Source of the DNA: Paenibacillus riograndensis SBR5
GTDB lineage: Bacteria; Bacillota; Bacilli; Paenibacillales; Paenibacillaceae
Direction of reading: 5' to 3'
Assembly: GCF_000981585.1 (NCBI RefSeq)
Contig: NZ_LN831776.1
Coordinates: 3,083,187 to 3,147,186 of the forward strand
Length of the DNA: 64,000 nt
Part shown: one piece after another, positions 34,742 through 44,183 of the stretch
Numbering within the stretch: the stretch's first letter is position 1
How the letters are laid out: each line of letters starts with the position of its first letter
Notes under the pieces: generated by a model
The model's input: only the letters and a program-made list of their open reading frames with translations
Told to the model about the DNA's origin: nothing
The model's database searches: none
Made by a program: the position numbers and the translations under genes

Positions 34742-36361
34742 TTAGTGATTTACGAGTCCTCTGGGCCCGCTGCTTATTTCTGTGCCATTTTCCAGCGAAA
34801 TCTGACCGAGAAGGGCATAGCGCATACTGTCCACCAGTGCCTCCCAGCTTGCTTCAATCACATTGCTGGATACCCCGACAGTGTTCCAGGTGTCGCTGTA
34901 GTCCTTGGATTCGATCAATACCCGGACCTTCGCGGCGGTCTGGTCCTTCTCGTCAAGCACCCGCACCTTGTAGTCGGAGAGATGCATGTCTTTCAGTTGC
35001 GGGAAGTAAGTCAGCAGCGCCTTGCGCAGCGCATTATCCAGCGCATTGACCGGACCGTTGCCTTCGGCAGCGGTATAGAGATTATCTCCGCCGACTTTCA
35101 GTTTGACAAAGGCTTCGGAGACAACGGGGCTGCCGGCGGTCTTTTCCACCAGCATCTTGAACGATTCAAAGGTGAACAGCTCGTTCATCTCGCCGGTGGC
35201 TTCGCGCAGCAACAGTTCCAAAGAGGCGTCTGCACCTTCGAACTGATAGCCCTGATGCTCCAGATTTTTGATCTTGTCGATCACCTTGCGGGCTTGCTCG
35301 CTGCTTGGGTCGAGGCTCAAGCCCATATCCTGTGCTTTGGACAGGACATTGCTCTGGCCCGCCAGCTCGGAGACCAGCACCCGCTGCTTGTTGCCCACAA
35401 GCTCGGGAGCGATATGCTCATAGGTGCGGGAATCACGCAAAATGGCCGACACGTGGATGCCGCCTTTATGCGCAAAGGCGGCATTGCCTACATAAGGCTG
35501 ATTCACCGGCAGGTTCACGTTGGCCACTTCGCTGATATAGTGGGCGGTATTGGTTAGCTGAGGCAAAGAATCGCCGGGGATACAGTGATACCCCATTTTG
35601 AGCTGCAGGGTAGGGATAATGGAGCACAGGTTGGCATTTCCGCAGCGTTCACCGTAGCCGTTGATCGTACCCTGCACCTGCCGCGCACCTGCGCTGATGG
35701 CACTGAGTGTATTTGCGACCGCGAGCTCGCAGTCGTTGTGGGTATGAATGCCGAGCGGGGCTCCAGGCAGCTGAAGAGCTAAGCCGGATACAATCTCCTG
35801 AATTTCATTCGGAAGAGTCCCGCCGTTCGTGTCGCACATGACCAGCCAATCCGCGCCGGCTTCACGGGCCGCTCCCAGGACGGCAGCAGCATATTCGGGA
35901 TTGTTCTTATAACCGTCGAAAAAGTGCTCTGCATCAAAGATGACCTCAAGGCCTTTGCGCTTCAGATAGGCAATGGACTCACCGATCATCGCAAGGTTCT
36001 CTTCAAGGGTAGTCTGCAGTGCGGTGTGAACATGGAAGTCCCATGACTTCCCGACCAGAGTGGCCGCCGGAACACCGGCATCAATCATCCGCTGCAGGTT
36101 CTCGTCATGCTCGGTGATGGAATTCTTGCGCCGGGTGCTGCCGAATGCGGTGATTTTGGCATGCAGATGCAATTCCTTGACTCTTTTGAAAAACTCAATG
36201 TCCTTGTTATTGCTCCCCGGGATGCCACCTTCAATATAATGCACACCCAGATCATCGAGTTTCTTGGCAATCTTCAGCTTGTCATCTGCCGACAGACTGA
36301 TGCCTTCACCTTGGGTGCCGTCACGCAACGTCGTATCGAAGATGGAAATGGACTTAGACAT
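34742..36361 (-). CDS. cimA: Citramalate synthase
   Basis: A 539-residue enzyme that condenses pyruvate with acetyl-CoA to (R)-citramalate, the first step of the threonine-independent isoleucine route. The DRE-TIM metallolyase signature FDTTLRDGTQGEG starts at residue 8; the metal-binding GIHTHND is near 205, followed by GNGERCGNAN-like GYGERCGNANL. A C-terminal LeuA-type regulatory domain (about 400-539) for feedback control is present. The order and length fit CimA rather than the shorter leucine enzyme LeuA. It is monocistronic, with AGGAGG upstream of ATG 36361. No leucine or isoleucine genes adjoin. Confidence 0.93.
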   Translation of the reverse strand: MSKSISIFDTTLRDGTQGEGISLSADDKLKIAKKLDDLGVHYIEGGIPGSNNKDIEFFKRVKELHLHAKITAFGSTRRKNSITEHDENLQRMIDAGVPAATLVGKSWDFHVHTALQTTLEENLAMIGESIAYLKRKGLEVIFDAEHFFDGYKNNPEYAAAVLGAAREAGADWLVMCDTNGGTLPNEIQEIVSGLALQLPGAPLGIHTHNDCELAVANTLSAISAGARQVQGTINGYGERCGNANLCSIIPTLQLKMGYHCIPGDSLPQLTNTAHYISEVANVNLPVNQPYVGNAAFAHKGGIHVSAILRDSRTYEHIAPELVGNKQRVLVSELAGQSNVLSKAQDMGLSLDPSSEQARKVIDKIKNLEHQGYQFEGADASLELLLREATGEMNELFTFESFKMLVEKTAGSPVVSEAFVKLKVGGDNLYTAAEGNGPVNALDNALRKALLTYFPQLKDMHLSDYKVRVLDEKDQTAAKVRVLIESKDYSDTWNTVGVSSNVIEASWEALVDSMRYALLGQISLENGTEISSGPRGLVNH

Positions 36362-36522
36362 GAGAGTCCTCCTAAAAGTTTTTGAATTTTTATATTATAG
36401 CATTTTTACGCGGGAATGTAACAAAGAACTTTGGAGGAGATGCACACCTGGTTGACCTTGCGCCGGGAGAAGAGGTATGCTGAAACCAACAATGGAAACC
36501 CTAAGATAAGAAGGTAGATATT

Positions 36523-37815
36523 GTGCGGAATGTGGATCAATATTATCCGGCAAGCGGCAGGGTGATTCTGCATGTGGATATGAATGCTTTCTATTGCTCT
36601 GTGCATGAGGCGGAAGACCCGGATCAATATAAAGGAAAAGCAACGGCCGTTGCCGGCAGCGTGGAGCTCCGCAGGGGAATTATTGTTACCTGCTCCTATG
36701 CAGCGCGCAGACTCGGGATTTCAACAGGGATGCAGGTGCAGAAAGCACTGCGCATTTGTCCCTCGCTTCTGTTGATCAAGCCGGATTTTCATCTCTACCG
36801 CAAGTACTCTAATGCTTTTATGCAGATAGCCTACAGTTATACTCCGCTGCTGGAAGCTGTCTCGATAGATGAATGTTATCTGGATATTACTGGTTCACGC
36901 CAATTCGGGACCCCGCTGGAAATTGCCGAAGGTATTCAGCGGCGCATTATGGAGGAGCTTGGGCTGCCCTGCTCCATCGGCATCGCCCCCAATAAGCTGC
37001 TGGCGAAGATCGCTTCCGATCTGAAGAAGCCGAACGGCATCTCGATCCTGCGGCTGCGCGACGTGCCGGATATTCTGTGGGACAAGCCCTGCAACGAGAT
37101 GTTCGGCATCGGAGGCAAAACCGCGGAGAAGCTCCGGAAGCTCGGCATCTACAGCATCGGACAGCTGGCGGCAGCGGATGAACGGATGCTGGTGGAGCAT
37201 TTTGGGGTAATGGGTTCCTGGCTGAAGCGGGCGGGCAACGGCATAGATCATGGCGTTGTGAATCCGGAAAGGGAGCAGAGCAAGTCTATCGGGCATACCA
37301 CAACGCTTCCGAGCGATGTTGTCGGATTGGCGGAAGCAAGGCCGGTTCTGCTGAATCTGAGCGACCAGGTGGCCCGGCGGCTGCGGAAGCAGGGGCTGGT
37401 GGCGTCCGGGGTACAGCTCACCATCCGTACGCCCGATATGAAGACGATCACACGCTCGCGCCAGCTGGAGACGCCTACGGAGAGCGCCGAGGATATCTAC
37501 AAGACGGCTTGTGACCAGTTCGCCCGGCACTGGAAGGGGGACAAACCGGTGCGGCTGCTGGGGGTCACGCTGCAGGGGCTGACCGCCAAAGAGGACTCCG
37601 CCATCCAACTGGATCTCTTCAATTATGAACGCCAGCCAAAGAAAGAGTCGCTTAACAAAGCGATGGACATGCTGCGCAATAAGTTCGGCGAGAACGCAGT
37701 CCTTACGGCCGGGATGCTGAGCGACAGCCATTCGGCACGCCTGCGCAACCACAAGGAGCGGGGGACTTCCCTCCAAAAGGATAATCTTCATAAAGTGGAC
37801 CCGGCGGAGGAGTGA
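36523..37815 (+). CDS. dinB: DNA polymerase IV (Y family)
   Basis: A 430-residue translesion polymerase. Catalytic acidic residues lie in VDMNAFYCS (about 18) and SIDECYLDI (about 114-122). VAGSVELRRGIIVTCSYAAR is characteristic of Pol IV. The little-finger domain (about 240-350) and the clamp-binding peptide QLDLF (about 363-367) are intact, so it should bind the sliding clamp. GTG 36523 starts the frame. An extra 60 residues of basic tail follow the clamp motif. No LexA box is evident. Confidence 0.95.
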   Translation: MRNVDQYYPASGRVILHVDMNAFYCSVHEAEDPDQYKGKATAVAGSVELRRGIIVTCSYAARRLGISTGMQVQKALRICPSLLLIKPDFHLYRKYSNAFMQIAYSYTPLLEAVSIDECYLDITGSRQFGTPLEIAEGIQRRIMEELGLPCSIGIAPNKLLAKIASDLKKPNGISILRLRDVPDILWDKPCNEMFGIGGKTAEKLRKLGIYSIGQLAAADERMLVEHFGVMGSWLKRAGNGIDHGVVNPEREQSKSIGHTTTLPSDVVGLAEARPVLLNLSDQVARRLRKQGLVASGVQLTIRTPDMKTITRSRQLETPTESAEDIYKTACDQFARHWKGDKPVRLLGVTLQGLTAKEDSAIQLDLFNYERQPKKESLNKAMDMLRNKFGENAVLTAGMLSDSHSARLRNHKERGTSLQKDNLHKVDPAEE

Positions 37816-37887
37816 TTCAAGTCCTATCCCGCCGGCTGATTGCCAATCCGCAATATGCGTCAAAATTGGAAACGAACTGAAAATCCA

Positions 37888-37916
37888 TTGAAATTGTTTT
37901 CTATTTATATTAATAT
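37888..37916 (+). promoter_or_regulatory. Promoter of the ferredoxin gene
   Basis: TTGAAA (37888-37893), 17-base spacer, TAATAT (37911-37916). Confidence 0.6.
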
Positions 37917-37926
37917 GACAAAATAA

Positions 37927-38217
<291 letters not shown>

Positions 38218-38246
38218 ACCTCCGGGGTATTCGTATCTGCGCAAAA

Positions 38247-38293
38247 ATATAAGGATTAGGAATGAGGTAAACCTTATTTCTAATCCTTATATT
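38247..38293. repeat. 47-bp imperfect palindrome after ferredoxin
   Basis: ATATAAGGATTAG..AGGT and ACCT..CTAATCCTTATAT pair over an AA loop with two single mismatches. It has no T-run of its own, so it is not clearly a terminator. It may be an mRNA-stabilising 3' structure. Confidence 0.6.
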
Positions 38294-38298
38294 TCCAT

Positions 38299-38347
38299 AA
38301 AGACATTCCTTTTGCTGCGATAAATGCGGCTGGGGATGTCTTTTTTT
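38299..38347 (+). terminator. Terminator of fer
   Basis: AAAGACATTCC pairs with GGATGTCTTT and is followed by TTTT; a loop of about 24 bases carries a minor inner stem. Confidence 0.82.
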
Positions 38348-38406
38348 AATGAGCGTGCCGATATAAAATATAAAGATTGAGTATTCCACAATCCGCGGAG
38401 GCCCCG

Positions 38407-39837
38407 ATGAAAAACTCGCAGCATCTCAAAGCCTATGTTCAAATGCATCCCGATAACAAGATGGCATGGTACTTGCTTGGTAAGGAATATTATAAGAACG
38501 GACAGCATGGAAAGGCAAATTACTGCTTCAACCAGGCAGGCGAAGTATATGAAGCTTTTGAGCACAGCAAGGTCCCGGCGGAAATGCTCCGGGAATATGA
38601 GGAAGGGCTGATCAGGGAAAACCGGCAGCGTCATGAATCCAGGCTGAGGCTGCGCCGGGGATTGCTGGCGCTGCTCCTCCTGCTGCTGATGCTGATCCCG
38701 TCGGCAGTAGCCCCTGGCGTGAATTTGGACGAATCCGGGGCGTCAGTCCCGGAAGCTGCAGCCGGGGATCTAGAAGAGCCGGTGGCAGCTAAACCGACTG
38801 AGGAAGAGGCATCTCCGGTCCCGGCTGTTTTGGCGTTTACGGCGGCTGGTGAAGATGCAGCTTCAGCGGGCCAGGCATTGGCCGCAGCCCTGAAGAACCG
38901 GGAGGCGCCTTCCAAAACCGCTATGCTGGCGATGAAAAAGTCAGGGCGCTGGCTGATCTGGAAGAAGAACCTGCCGCTTGCGGCTGTAATCGAGAAAAGC
39001 GCTAATGGGAAGGTTGTCTACCAGTCTTATGATCCGGCTGCCTGTGCCTGCGAACCCCCGGAAGCCGGCGGGCTGAAGAAGCAGGCGCAGATATGGCAGG
39101 GGAAGCAGGAAGAGCTGGCAGCTTTATGGAGTGCTATACGTTCCTACAACAGCAGCAAGGGAAAGCCGCCTGAATCGCTGAAGGAGCTGACCCGGCCTTT
39201 TCCGGAGAATGTTATGGGGAAAACGACCCCGCTCATGAAGCAGGAGTTCGCCGCTTTACGCGCAGCTTTGGCACTACAGCCGCTCCAGGCTTCGCCGCAG
39301 CCTTCCCCGGCTGTGACAACTGAGGGCACAGCTGCAGGCAATGGAACTGTGGAGGATACGGCCAACCGGAGCAAGGGGCAGCCGCCCTTTTTTAGCAGCC
39401 CGCTTGCCATTATTGTGGATAAACAAAATCACCGCCTGGCAGTCACCAGCGGCAATATCATTCTAAGGAACTATGCGGTTGGCCTTGGGGGCGAGAAGAC
39501 GCCGGAGGGGGAGTTTGTGATCTCTGACAAGGTGGTCAATCCGAACGGGCATGACAACGGGGAGTTCGGCAGCCGCGGCATGCAGCTCTCGGACACCAAC
39601 TATGCCATACATGGCACGAATGAGCCGGACAGCATCGGCAAGGATGAATCACTGGGCTGTATCCGGATGAAACGCGAGGATGTGGAGGAGCTGTTCGCAA
39701 TGGTGCCGATGGGGACGAAGGTCCAAATTAGTAAAGGGGTTCTGCCTGACGAACTGCTGCTGCCCGATGAGCGTTACCCGTCCGGCACGCCGCTGGATCA
39801 GACCAACCCCAACAAAGTCTACCATTGGCTCAATTAA
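38407..39837 (+). CDS. L,D-transpeptidase with TPR-like N-terminus (YkuD)
   Basis: A 476-residue protein with a cytosolic TPR-like start (about 1-80, KAYVQMHPDNKMAWYLLGKEYYK), one membrane helix (about 84-103) and a long Ala/Pro/Thr-rich external stalk. The C-terminal YkuD domain shows HGTNEPDSIG (H402) and the nucleophile C418 in SLGCIRM. It would crosslink peptidoglycan through meso-diaminopimelate or modify the spore wall. ATG 38407 follows GGAGG. Its last bases overlap the small minus-strand gene below. A TPR-plus-transpeptidase fusion across the membrane is uncommon. Confidence 0.91.
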   Translation: MKNSQHLKAYVQMHPDNKMAWYLLGKEYYKNGQHGKANYCFNQAGEVYEAFEHSKVPAEMLREYEEGLIRENRQRHESRLRLRRGLLALLLLLLMLIPSAVAPGVNLDESGASVPEAAAGDLEEPVAAKPTEEEASPVPAVLAFTAAGEDAASAGQALAAALKNREAPSKTAMLAMKKSGRWLIWKKNLPLAAVIEKSANGKVVYQSYDPAACACEPPEAGGLKKQAQIWQGKQEELAALWSAIRSYNSSKGKPPESLKELTRPFPENVMGKTTPLMKQEFAALRAALALQPLQASPQPSPAVTTEGTAAGNGTVEDTANRSKGQPPFFSSPLAIIVDKQNHRLAVTSGNIILRNYAVGLGGEKTPEGEFVISDKVVNPNGHDNGEFGSRGMQLSDTNYAIHGTNEPDSIGKDESLGCIRMKREDVEELFAMVPMGTKVQISKGVLPDELLLPDERYPSGTPLDQTNPNKVYHWLN

Positions 39838-39971
39838 TTTCCGGCAACAATAAACAACACAATAATTAGAAGAATCAGAAGCACCAGACTGACACTGATC
39901 CATAGGATTGCTTTGCGGTTGACTTCTTCTTTCTTCTGCTGCAGTGTCGGGGGTTTGCGCTTTGTAGACAT
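39834..39971 (-). CDS. Small single-pass membrane protein (unlisted ORF)
   Basis: A 45-codon frame: a basic, Gln-rich start (MSTKRKPPTLQQKKEEVNRK) followed by one helix (AILWISVSLVLLILLIIVLFIVAGN). AAGGATG precedes the ATG at suitable distance. The positive-inside pattern is regular. It overlaps the end of the L,D-transpeptidase gene by 4 bases on the opposite strand. No family is recognised. Confidence 0.65.
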   Translation of the reverse strand: MSTKRKPPTLQQKKEEVNRKAILWISVSLVLLILLIIVLFIVAGN

Positions 39972-40183
39972 ATTGGCCATCCTTCTTTCTCTCTTTATCG
40001 TTGATTACCCTTACATTGTAATGCGTTTACAAGAAAAATACTATACTCCGGGTTTCACCGGGAAGCACCGCCTGGTAAAAAACTTTTCTTTTCCCCCGGA
40101 AACGGCTAAAATTAAGAAGAAACCTACAGAATCGGGGATTCACCTGACATCACTTAAGGATTCCCTTTGAAGGAGCGAGAACG

Positions 40184-41278
40184 GTGCTGTATAGACATTT
40201 AGGCAAACCTATTTTCTTTAAAATGGACCCGGAGAAAGCGCACCATCTCGTCATCGGCGGACTGAACAAATCAGATCTGGTGCCTGGCGGGAGTGCGGCG
40301 ATGCGGCTTATGTACGGCGTTCCCGAAACAGCCGACCTTGCGGTAGATCTGTTCGGCCTGCATTTCCCGACTCCGGTGGGACTTGCGGCAGGACTCGATA
40401 AGAACGCTGAAGCGGTGGGCGGGTTCTCTTCCATCGGCTTTGGATTTATGGAAGTGGGCACGGTCACGCCGAAGGGCCAGCCGGGCAACGACAGCCCGCG
40501 GTTGTTCCGGCTGCTGCCGGACGAAGCGCTGATCAACCGGATGGGCTTCAATAATAAAGGCGCCGAAGCAATGGCGGGGCGGCTGAAGGCCATTAAGAAA
40601 CGCAGAATTCCGGTGGCTGTGAACATCGGCCGCAACAAAACGACGCCTAATGAATCTGCACATGAGGATTACCGCCAGTGTATCCGTACGCTTTATCCGT
40701 ACGGTGATTTTTTTGTGGTCAATATCAGCTCGCCGAATACGCCGGATCTGCGCAGTCTTCAGCATGGCAGCGAGCTGTCGAACCTTCTGGCGCAGGTCAA
40801 GGAGGAAATGGAGCTTCAGCATCAACAGAGCGGCGCTGCCAAAAGCCTGCTGGTCAAAATCGCACCTGACGTCAGCGACGGTGAACTGGAATACATGGTA
40901 CATACGATCGCTGAGGCCGGAATGGATGGTGTGATCGCGACCAACACCACACTCAGCCGTGAAGGGCTGCAGAGTGACAAGGCAGGAGAGACCGGCGGCC
41001 TCAGCGGCAAACCGCTGCGCGACCGTTCGACGGAAATCATCAGCAGAATCTACCGCCAGACGGGCGGCAAGCTGCCGATAATCGGTTCAGGCGGTATTTT
41101 TACCGGCCAGGACGCATATGACAAGATCCGGGCAGGCGCGAGTCTGGTCGAAATCTATACAGCTCTCATCTATGAAGGACCAGAGGTTAACCGCAAAGTG
41201 CATGCCGGATTACGGAAGCTGCTGCGGCGGGACGGATTCTCTCATATCCTAGAAGCGGTGGGCGCTGATCATCACTGA
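40184..41278 (+). CDS. pyrD: Dihydroorotate dehydrogenase, quinone type (class 2)
   Basis: A 364-residue enzyme for the fourth step of UMP synthesis. The N-terminal amphipathic segment (MLYRHLGKPIFFKMDPEKAHH) for membrane association, the catalytic Ser in NISSPNTPDLR (about 180), VNIGRNKT and the FMN-binding SGGIFTGQDAY all mark class 2, which passes electrons to quinone. Most Firmicutes use the NAD-linked class 1B (PyrD plus PyrK). It stands outside any pyr operon. GTG 40184 follows AAGGAG. Confidence 0.93.
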   Translation: MLYRHLGKPIFFKMDPEKAHHLVIGGLNKSDLVPGGSAAMRLMYGVPETADLAVDLFGLHFPTPVGLAAGLDKNAEAVGGFSSIGFGFMEVGTVTPKGQPGNDSPRLFRLLPDEALINRMGFNNKGAEAMAGRLKAIKKRRIPVAVNIGRNKTTPNESAHEDYRQCIRTLYPYGDFFVVNISSPNTPDLRSLQHGSELSNLLAQVKEEMELQHQQSGAAKSLLVKIAPDVSDGELEYMVHTIAEAGMDGVIATNTTLSREGLQSDKAGETGGLSGKPLRDRSTEIISRIYRQTGGKLPIIGSGGIFTGQDAYDKIRAGASLVEIYTALIYEGPEVNRKVHAGLRKLLRRDGFSHILEAVGADHH

Positions 41279-41306
41279 AGGATGAATGGACAGGAGGACG
41301 AAGGCG

Positions 41307-42119
41307 ATGGACGTCAGGGACTGGGGAACATTTTTGCTTCCATATGAACAAACTGTGGAGGAATTGAAGGTTAAATTCAAAACGATGCGCTCGGAGCTTA
41401 AAAAAAGAGAAGAATACACACCAATCGAGTTCGTGACTGGACGTGTCAAGCGGCTGTCAAGCATATTGGAGAAGGCCCAGCGCTTAAATGTAAAAATGGA
41501 GGATCTGGAAACGGGAATCGAGGATATTGCCGGCATTCGCATCATGTGCCAGTTCGTCGAGGATATCCGCAGAGTGGCGGAATATATCCGTGCCCGCAAG
41601 GACCTGGAGGTCCTATACGAGAAGGATTACATTACCAACTATAAGGAAAGCGGCTACCGCAGCTTCCATATGATTATTAAATATCCGGTGCAGACGGCCC
41701 TGGGGCAAAAGATCGTGCTCGCCGAGATTCAAATCCGCACGCTCGCCATGAACTTCTGGGCCACCATCGAGCATTCCCTGAACTACAAATACCGGGAGAG
41801 TCTGCCCGACGAAATGCGGCTGCGCCTGAAGACGGCTGCGGAAGCCGCCTCCATTCTGGACAGTGAAATGTCCAGCATCCGCGATGAAATCCTGGAGGCC
41901 CAGAAAACCTTTGAGGACAATTCGAATACAACAACGCAACTGCTGAAGGCGATTCACCAGTTGTACTTCTACCACCTGGTCAATGAAGCGATTGAGAGCC
42001 AGGAGCGCTTCAATCAAATCTGGCAGGCGCAGGATATGGACGCGATGAAGGAATTGCTGGAACATGTGCGCGGGCTGCTGTCGAATGCCAAAAAGGACAG
42101 TCTGCCGGATGGCCTATGA
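41307..42119 (+). CDS. Small alarmone synthetase (RelA/SpoT domain)
   Basis: A 270-residue protein with only the (p)ppGpp synthetase domain: RVKRLSSILEKAQR, ETGIEDIAGIRIMCQF, ESGYRSFHMIIKYPV and EIQIRTLAMNFWATIEHSLNYKYR are the conserved blocks. There is no hydrolase, TGS or ACT domain, so it is a SAS-type enzyme like B. subtilis YjbM (SAS1/RelQ). A C-terminal helical part (about 190-270) may set oligomerisation. ATG 41307 has AGGAGG 9 bases upstream. It overlaps the DUF309 gene by 11 bases; the pair may be coupled. Its output would slow growth under stress. Confidence 0.93.
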   Translation: MDVRDWGTFLLPYEQTVEELKVKFKTMRSELKKREEYTPIEFVTGRVKRLSSILEKAQRLNVKMEDLETGIEDIAGIRIMCQFVEDIRRVAEYIRARKDLEVLYEKDYITNYKESGYRSFHMIIKYPVQTALGQKIVLAEIQIRTLAMNFWATIEHSLNYKYRESLPDEMRLRLKTAAEAASILDSEMSSIRDEILEAQKTFEDNSNTTTQLLKAIHQLYFYHLVNEAIESQERFNQIWQAQDMDAMKELLEHVRGLLSNAKKDSLPDGL

Positions 42120-42561
42120 ACGGCTGTATCTCGCATACCTGGTCTATTTCAACCGGGACCGGGATTATTTTGAATGCCATGAGGTGCTTGAAGAGCTGTG
42201 GCTGGCCCGGGACAAGGACCCGCTCTATAAGGCGCTGCTGCAGACGGCGGTAGGACTGTACCATTTCCGCAATAACAACGTGCGCGGCGGCTTGATTATG
42301 CTGAGCCGGGCGTATGAGGTGCTGCAGCGGTATCCTGCGGATGCCCTTGGCATCAATCTTGCCAAGCTGGCCCGCGAGGCTGGCGATTACGCGCGAAAGC
42401 TCGAAACCTACGCGGAGCGGCCGTTCGGATATTATGATCTGACGATTGAGCTGCTGGACCCGGAGCTTGCCGAGGAAGTGGCTGCTGCGGGCCGGGACAT
42501 CGTTCCCAGCCACCCGCAGCGCCGCGGTCCGCAGCGGCCGGAGTCATCCCGCCGCAAATAA
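42109..42561 (+). CDS. DUF309 domain protein
   Basis: A 150-residue helical protein with the DUF309 core AYLVYFNRDRDYFECHEVLEELWL (residues about 8-32) and the second helix GLYHFRNNNVRGGLIMLSRA. The motif EC-H-E-x-L-E-E-x-W is characteristic. The tail is Pro/Arg-rich. ATG 42109 overlaps the end of the alarmone synthetase gene by 11 bases, so the two are probably coupled. DUF309 proteins have no established function. Confidence 0.87.
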   Translation: MAYERLYLAYLVYFNRDRDYFECHEVLEELWLARDKDPLYKALLQTAVGLYHFRNNNVRGGLIMLSRAYEVLQRYPADALGINLAKLAREAGDYARKLETYAERPFGYYDLTIELLDPELAEEVAAAGRDIVPSHPQRRGPQRPESSRRK

Positions 42562-42632
42562 GGCATAATGAATAGCAAGGCTACCACAGGAGCACCCGCA
42601 GGGGTGTTCCTTGATTATTGGAGGAAGGCATC

Positions 42633-44180
42633 ATGGCAGTTGAGCTGCCCGGCACTTTTATGCAGCGCATGGAGGACATGCTGGGATCGGACTATGAGCA
42701 ATTTGCGGAGTCGTACCAAGAGACTCCTTATGGCGGCATCCGTGCCAACACATTAAAAATTCCGGTGGAGGAGCTGCTTGCGCTCTCCCCTTTTACACTT
42801 GCACCTATTCCTTGGTGCCCGTCCGGGTTCTATACGGAAGCCGGGGCAAGACCCGGCAAACATCCGTATTACCATGCCGGACTGTACTATATTCAGGAGC
42901 CCAGCGCAATGGCTCCGGTGGAACTGCTTGGGGTGCGGCCCGGCGACCGGGTGCTTGACTTATGTGCGGCTCCGGGCGGCAAATCCACACAGATTGCCGC
43001 CAAGCTCCAGGGCGAAGGGCTGCTGGTCAGCAACGACCTGCACCCGGACCGCACCAAGGCCCTGGCGAAGAATCTGGAGCTGTACGGTGTCCGCAACGGC
43101 ATTGTGCTAAATGAAAGTCCCGGGCGGATTGCTGCGGCTTTTCCCGGATTTTTTGACCGCATCCTGATCGATGCGCCTTGCTCCGGAGAGGGTATGTTCC
43201 GCAAGGATGAAGATATGGTCAAGCAGTGGGAGCCGGAAACGCCGCTGAAATATGCGGCCATGCAGCGTGAAATTCTGGCTTCAGCCGCAGCAGCGCTGAA
43301 GCCGGGAGGAACGCTCGTCTACTCCACGTGCACCTTTGCCATAGAAGAGAATGAAGGCATCATCGGGGAGTTTTTAGCCAGCCATCCGGAGTTTTCGCTT
43401 ATTCCTGTTGGCGGAACCGGATCGTTTGCGCCGGGCCTTGGCGGGCTGCCGGGAGCGGCCCGGCTGTGGCCGCATAAAGTTAAGGGCGAGGGGCACTTTA
43501 TGGCCGTATTGCGCCATGACGGAAGCAGTGCCTCTCAGGAAGAGGCCGCTGCTGGTCTGAAGCTGAAGGAGAGGGACAAGGCATTGCCGGTATCCCCGCG
43601 GAACAAAGAGGGCAAGGCGCAGGCCTCCGCCAAGGCCGCTGCTGCGAGGGCGGACGGCGGACGCGGCGGCAAAGGAAGGCGCGCCGCCGGCAAATCCGGG
43701 GGCGCTGCTCCGGGACGCCAGTCTCAGGACCTGGGAGAAGAGGCCGCATTAGCTGCATATTCTGTATTCGCCGAAGAACAGCTGGGCTGGCAGCCTGCCG
43801 GGTATCCGGTGCTGTTCGGTGACCATCTGTATCTCTCGCCGCTGCCGAAGGCTGCGCTGGACGGGCTGAAGACGATTCGTCCCGGCTGGTATGCCGGGCA
43901 TGTCCGCAGCGGCCGGTTCATTCCCGGACATCCGCTTGCTACCGCGCTGCATCCTGCAGAAAGTATCCGCAGCCTTTCATTGCCGGGCAACAGCGGTGAA
44001 GCTGTCTCCTATCTGAAGGGCGAGACACTCTCGATCCCTGCGGAACGCTTATCGGTACGTTCCGGCAGCTCTCCGAAGGGTTATGTGCTGGTCTGTATCG
44101 ACGGTTACAGCGCGGGCTGGGGCAAATGGCAGGACGGCATGCTGAAGAATGAATATCCCGCAGGCTGGAGGTGGACATAG
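42633..44180 (+). CDS. RsmF-like rRNA cytosine-C5 methyltransferase, paralogue 1
   Basis: A 515-residue m5C methyltransferase. The Rossmann core shows DLCAAPGGKSTQIA (about 109), the catalytic DAPCSGEGMF (about 180) and YSTCTF (about 230), with both active-site cysteines. A basic low-complexity linker (Lys/Ala/Gly-rich, about 305-370) precedes the RsmF_B-like C-terminal domain. A 464-residue relative lies at 46117-47511 on the other strand. Probable target: a cytosine in small-subunit rRNA, by family. ATG 42633 follows GGAGGAAGG. The next gene (pseudouridine synthase) starts 3 bases after the stop. Confidence 0.93.
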   Translation: MAVELPGTFMQRMEDMLGSDYEQFAESYQETPYGGIRANTLKIPVEELLALSPFTLAPIPWCPSGFYTEAGARPGKHPYYHAGLYYIQEPSAMAPVELLGVRPGDRVLDLCAAPGGKSTQIAAKLQGEGLLVSNDLHPDRTKALAKNLELYGVRNGIVLNESPGRIAAAFPGFFDRILIDAPCSGEGMFRKDEDMVKQWEPETPLKYAAMQREILASAAAALKPGGTLVYSTCTFAIEENEGIIGEFLASHPEFSLIPVGGTGSFAPGLGGLPGAARLWPHKVKGEGHFMAVLRHDGSSASQEEAAAGLKLKERDKALPVSPRNKEGKAQASAKAAAARADGGRGGKGRRAAGKSGGAAPGRQSQDLGEEAALAAYSVFAEEQLGWQPAGYPVLFGDHLYLSPLPKAALDGLKTIRPGWYAGHVRSGRFIPGHPLATALHPAESIRSLSLPGNSGEAVSYLKGETLSIPAERLSVRSGSSPKGYVLVCIDGYSAGWGKWQDGMLKNEYPAGWRWT

Positions 44181-44183
44181 CGA

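Noticed and set aside
34745..35557. 270-residue plus-strand ORF
   Set aside because: It is antisense to the conserved cimA gene, without a ribosome site.
36895..37863. 322-residue minus-strand ORF
   Set aside because: It lies entirely opposite dinB, whose motifs are complete; Gln/His/Arg-rich composition typical of an antisense shadow.
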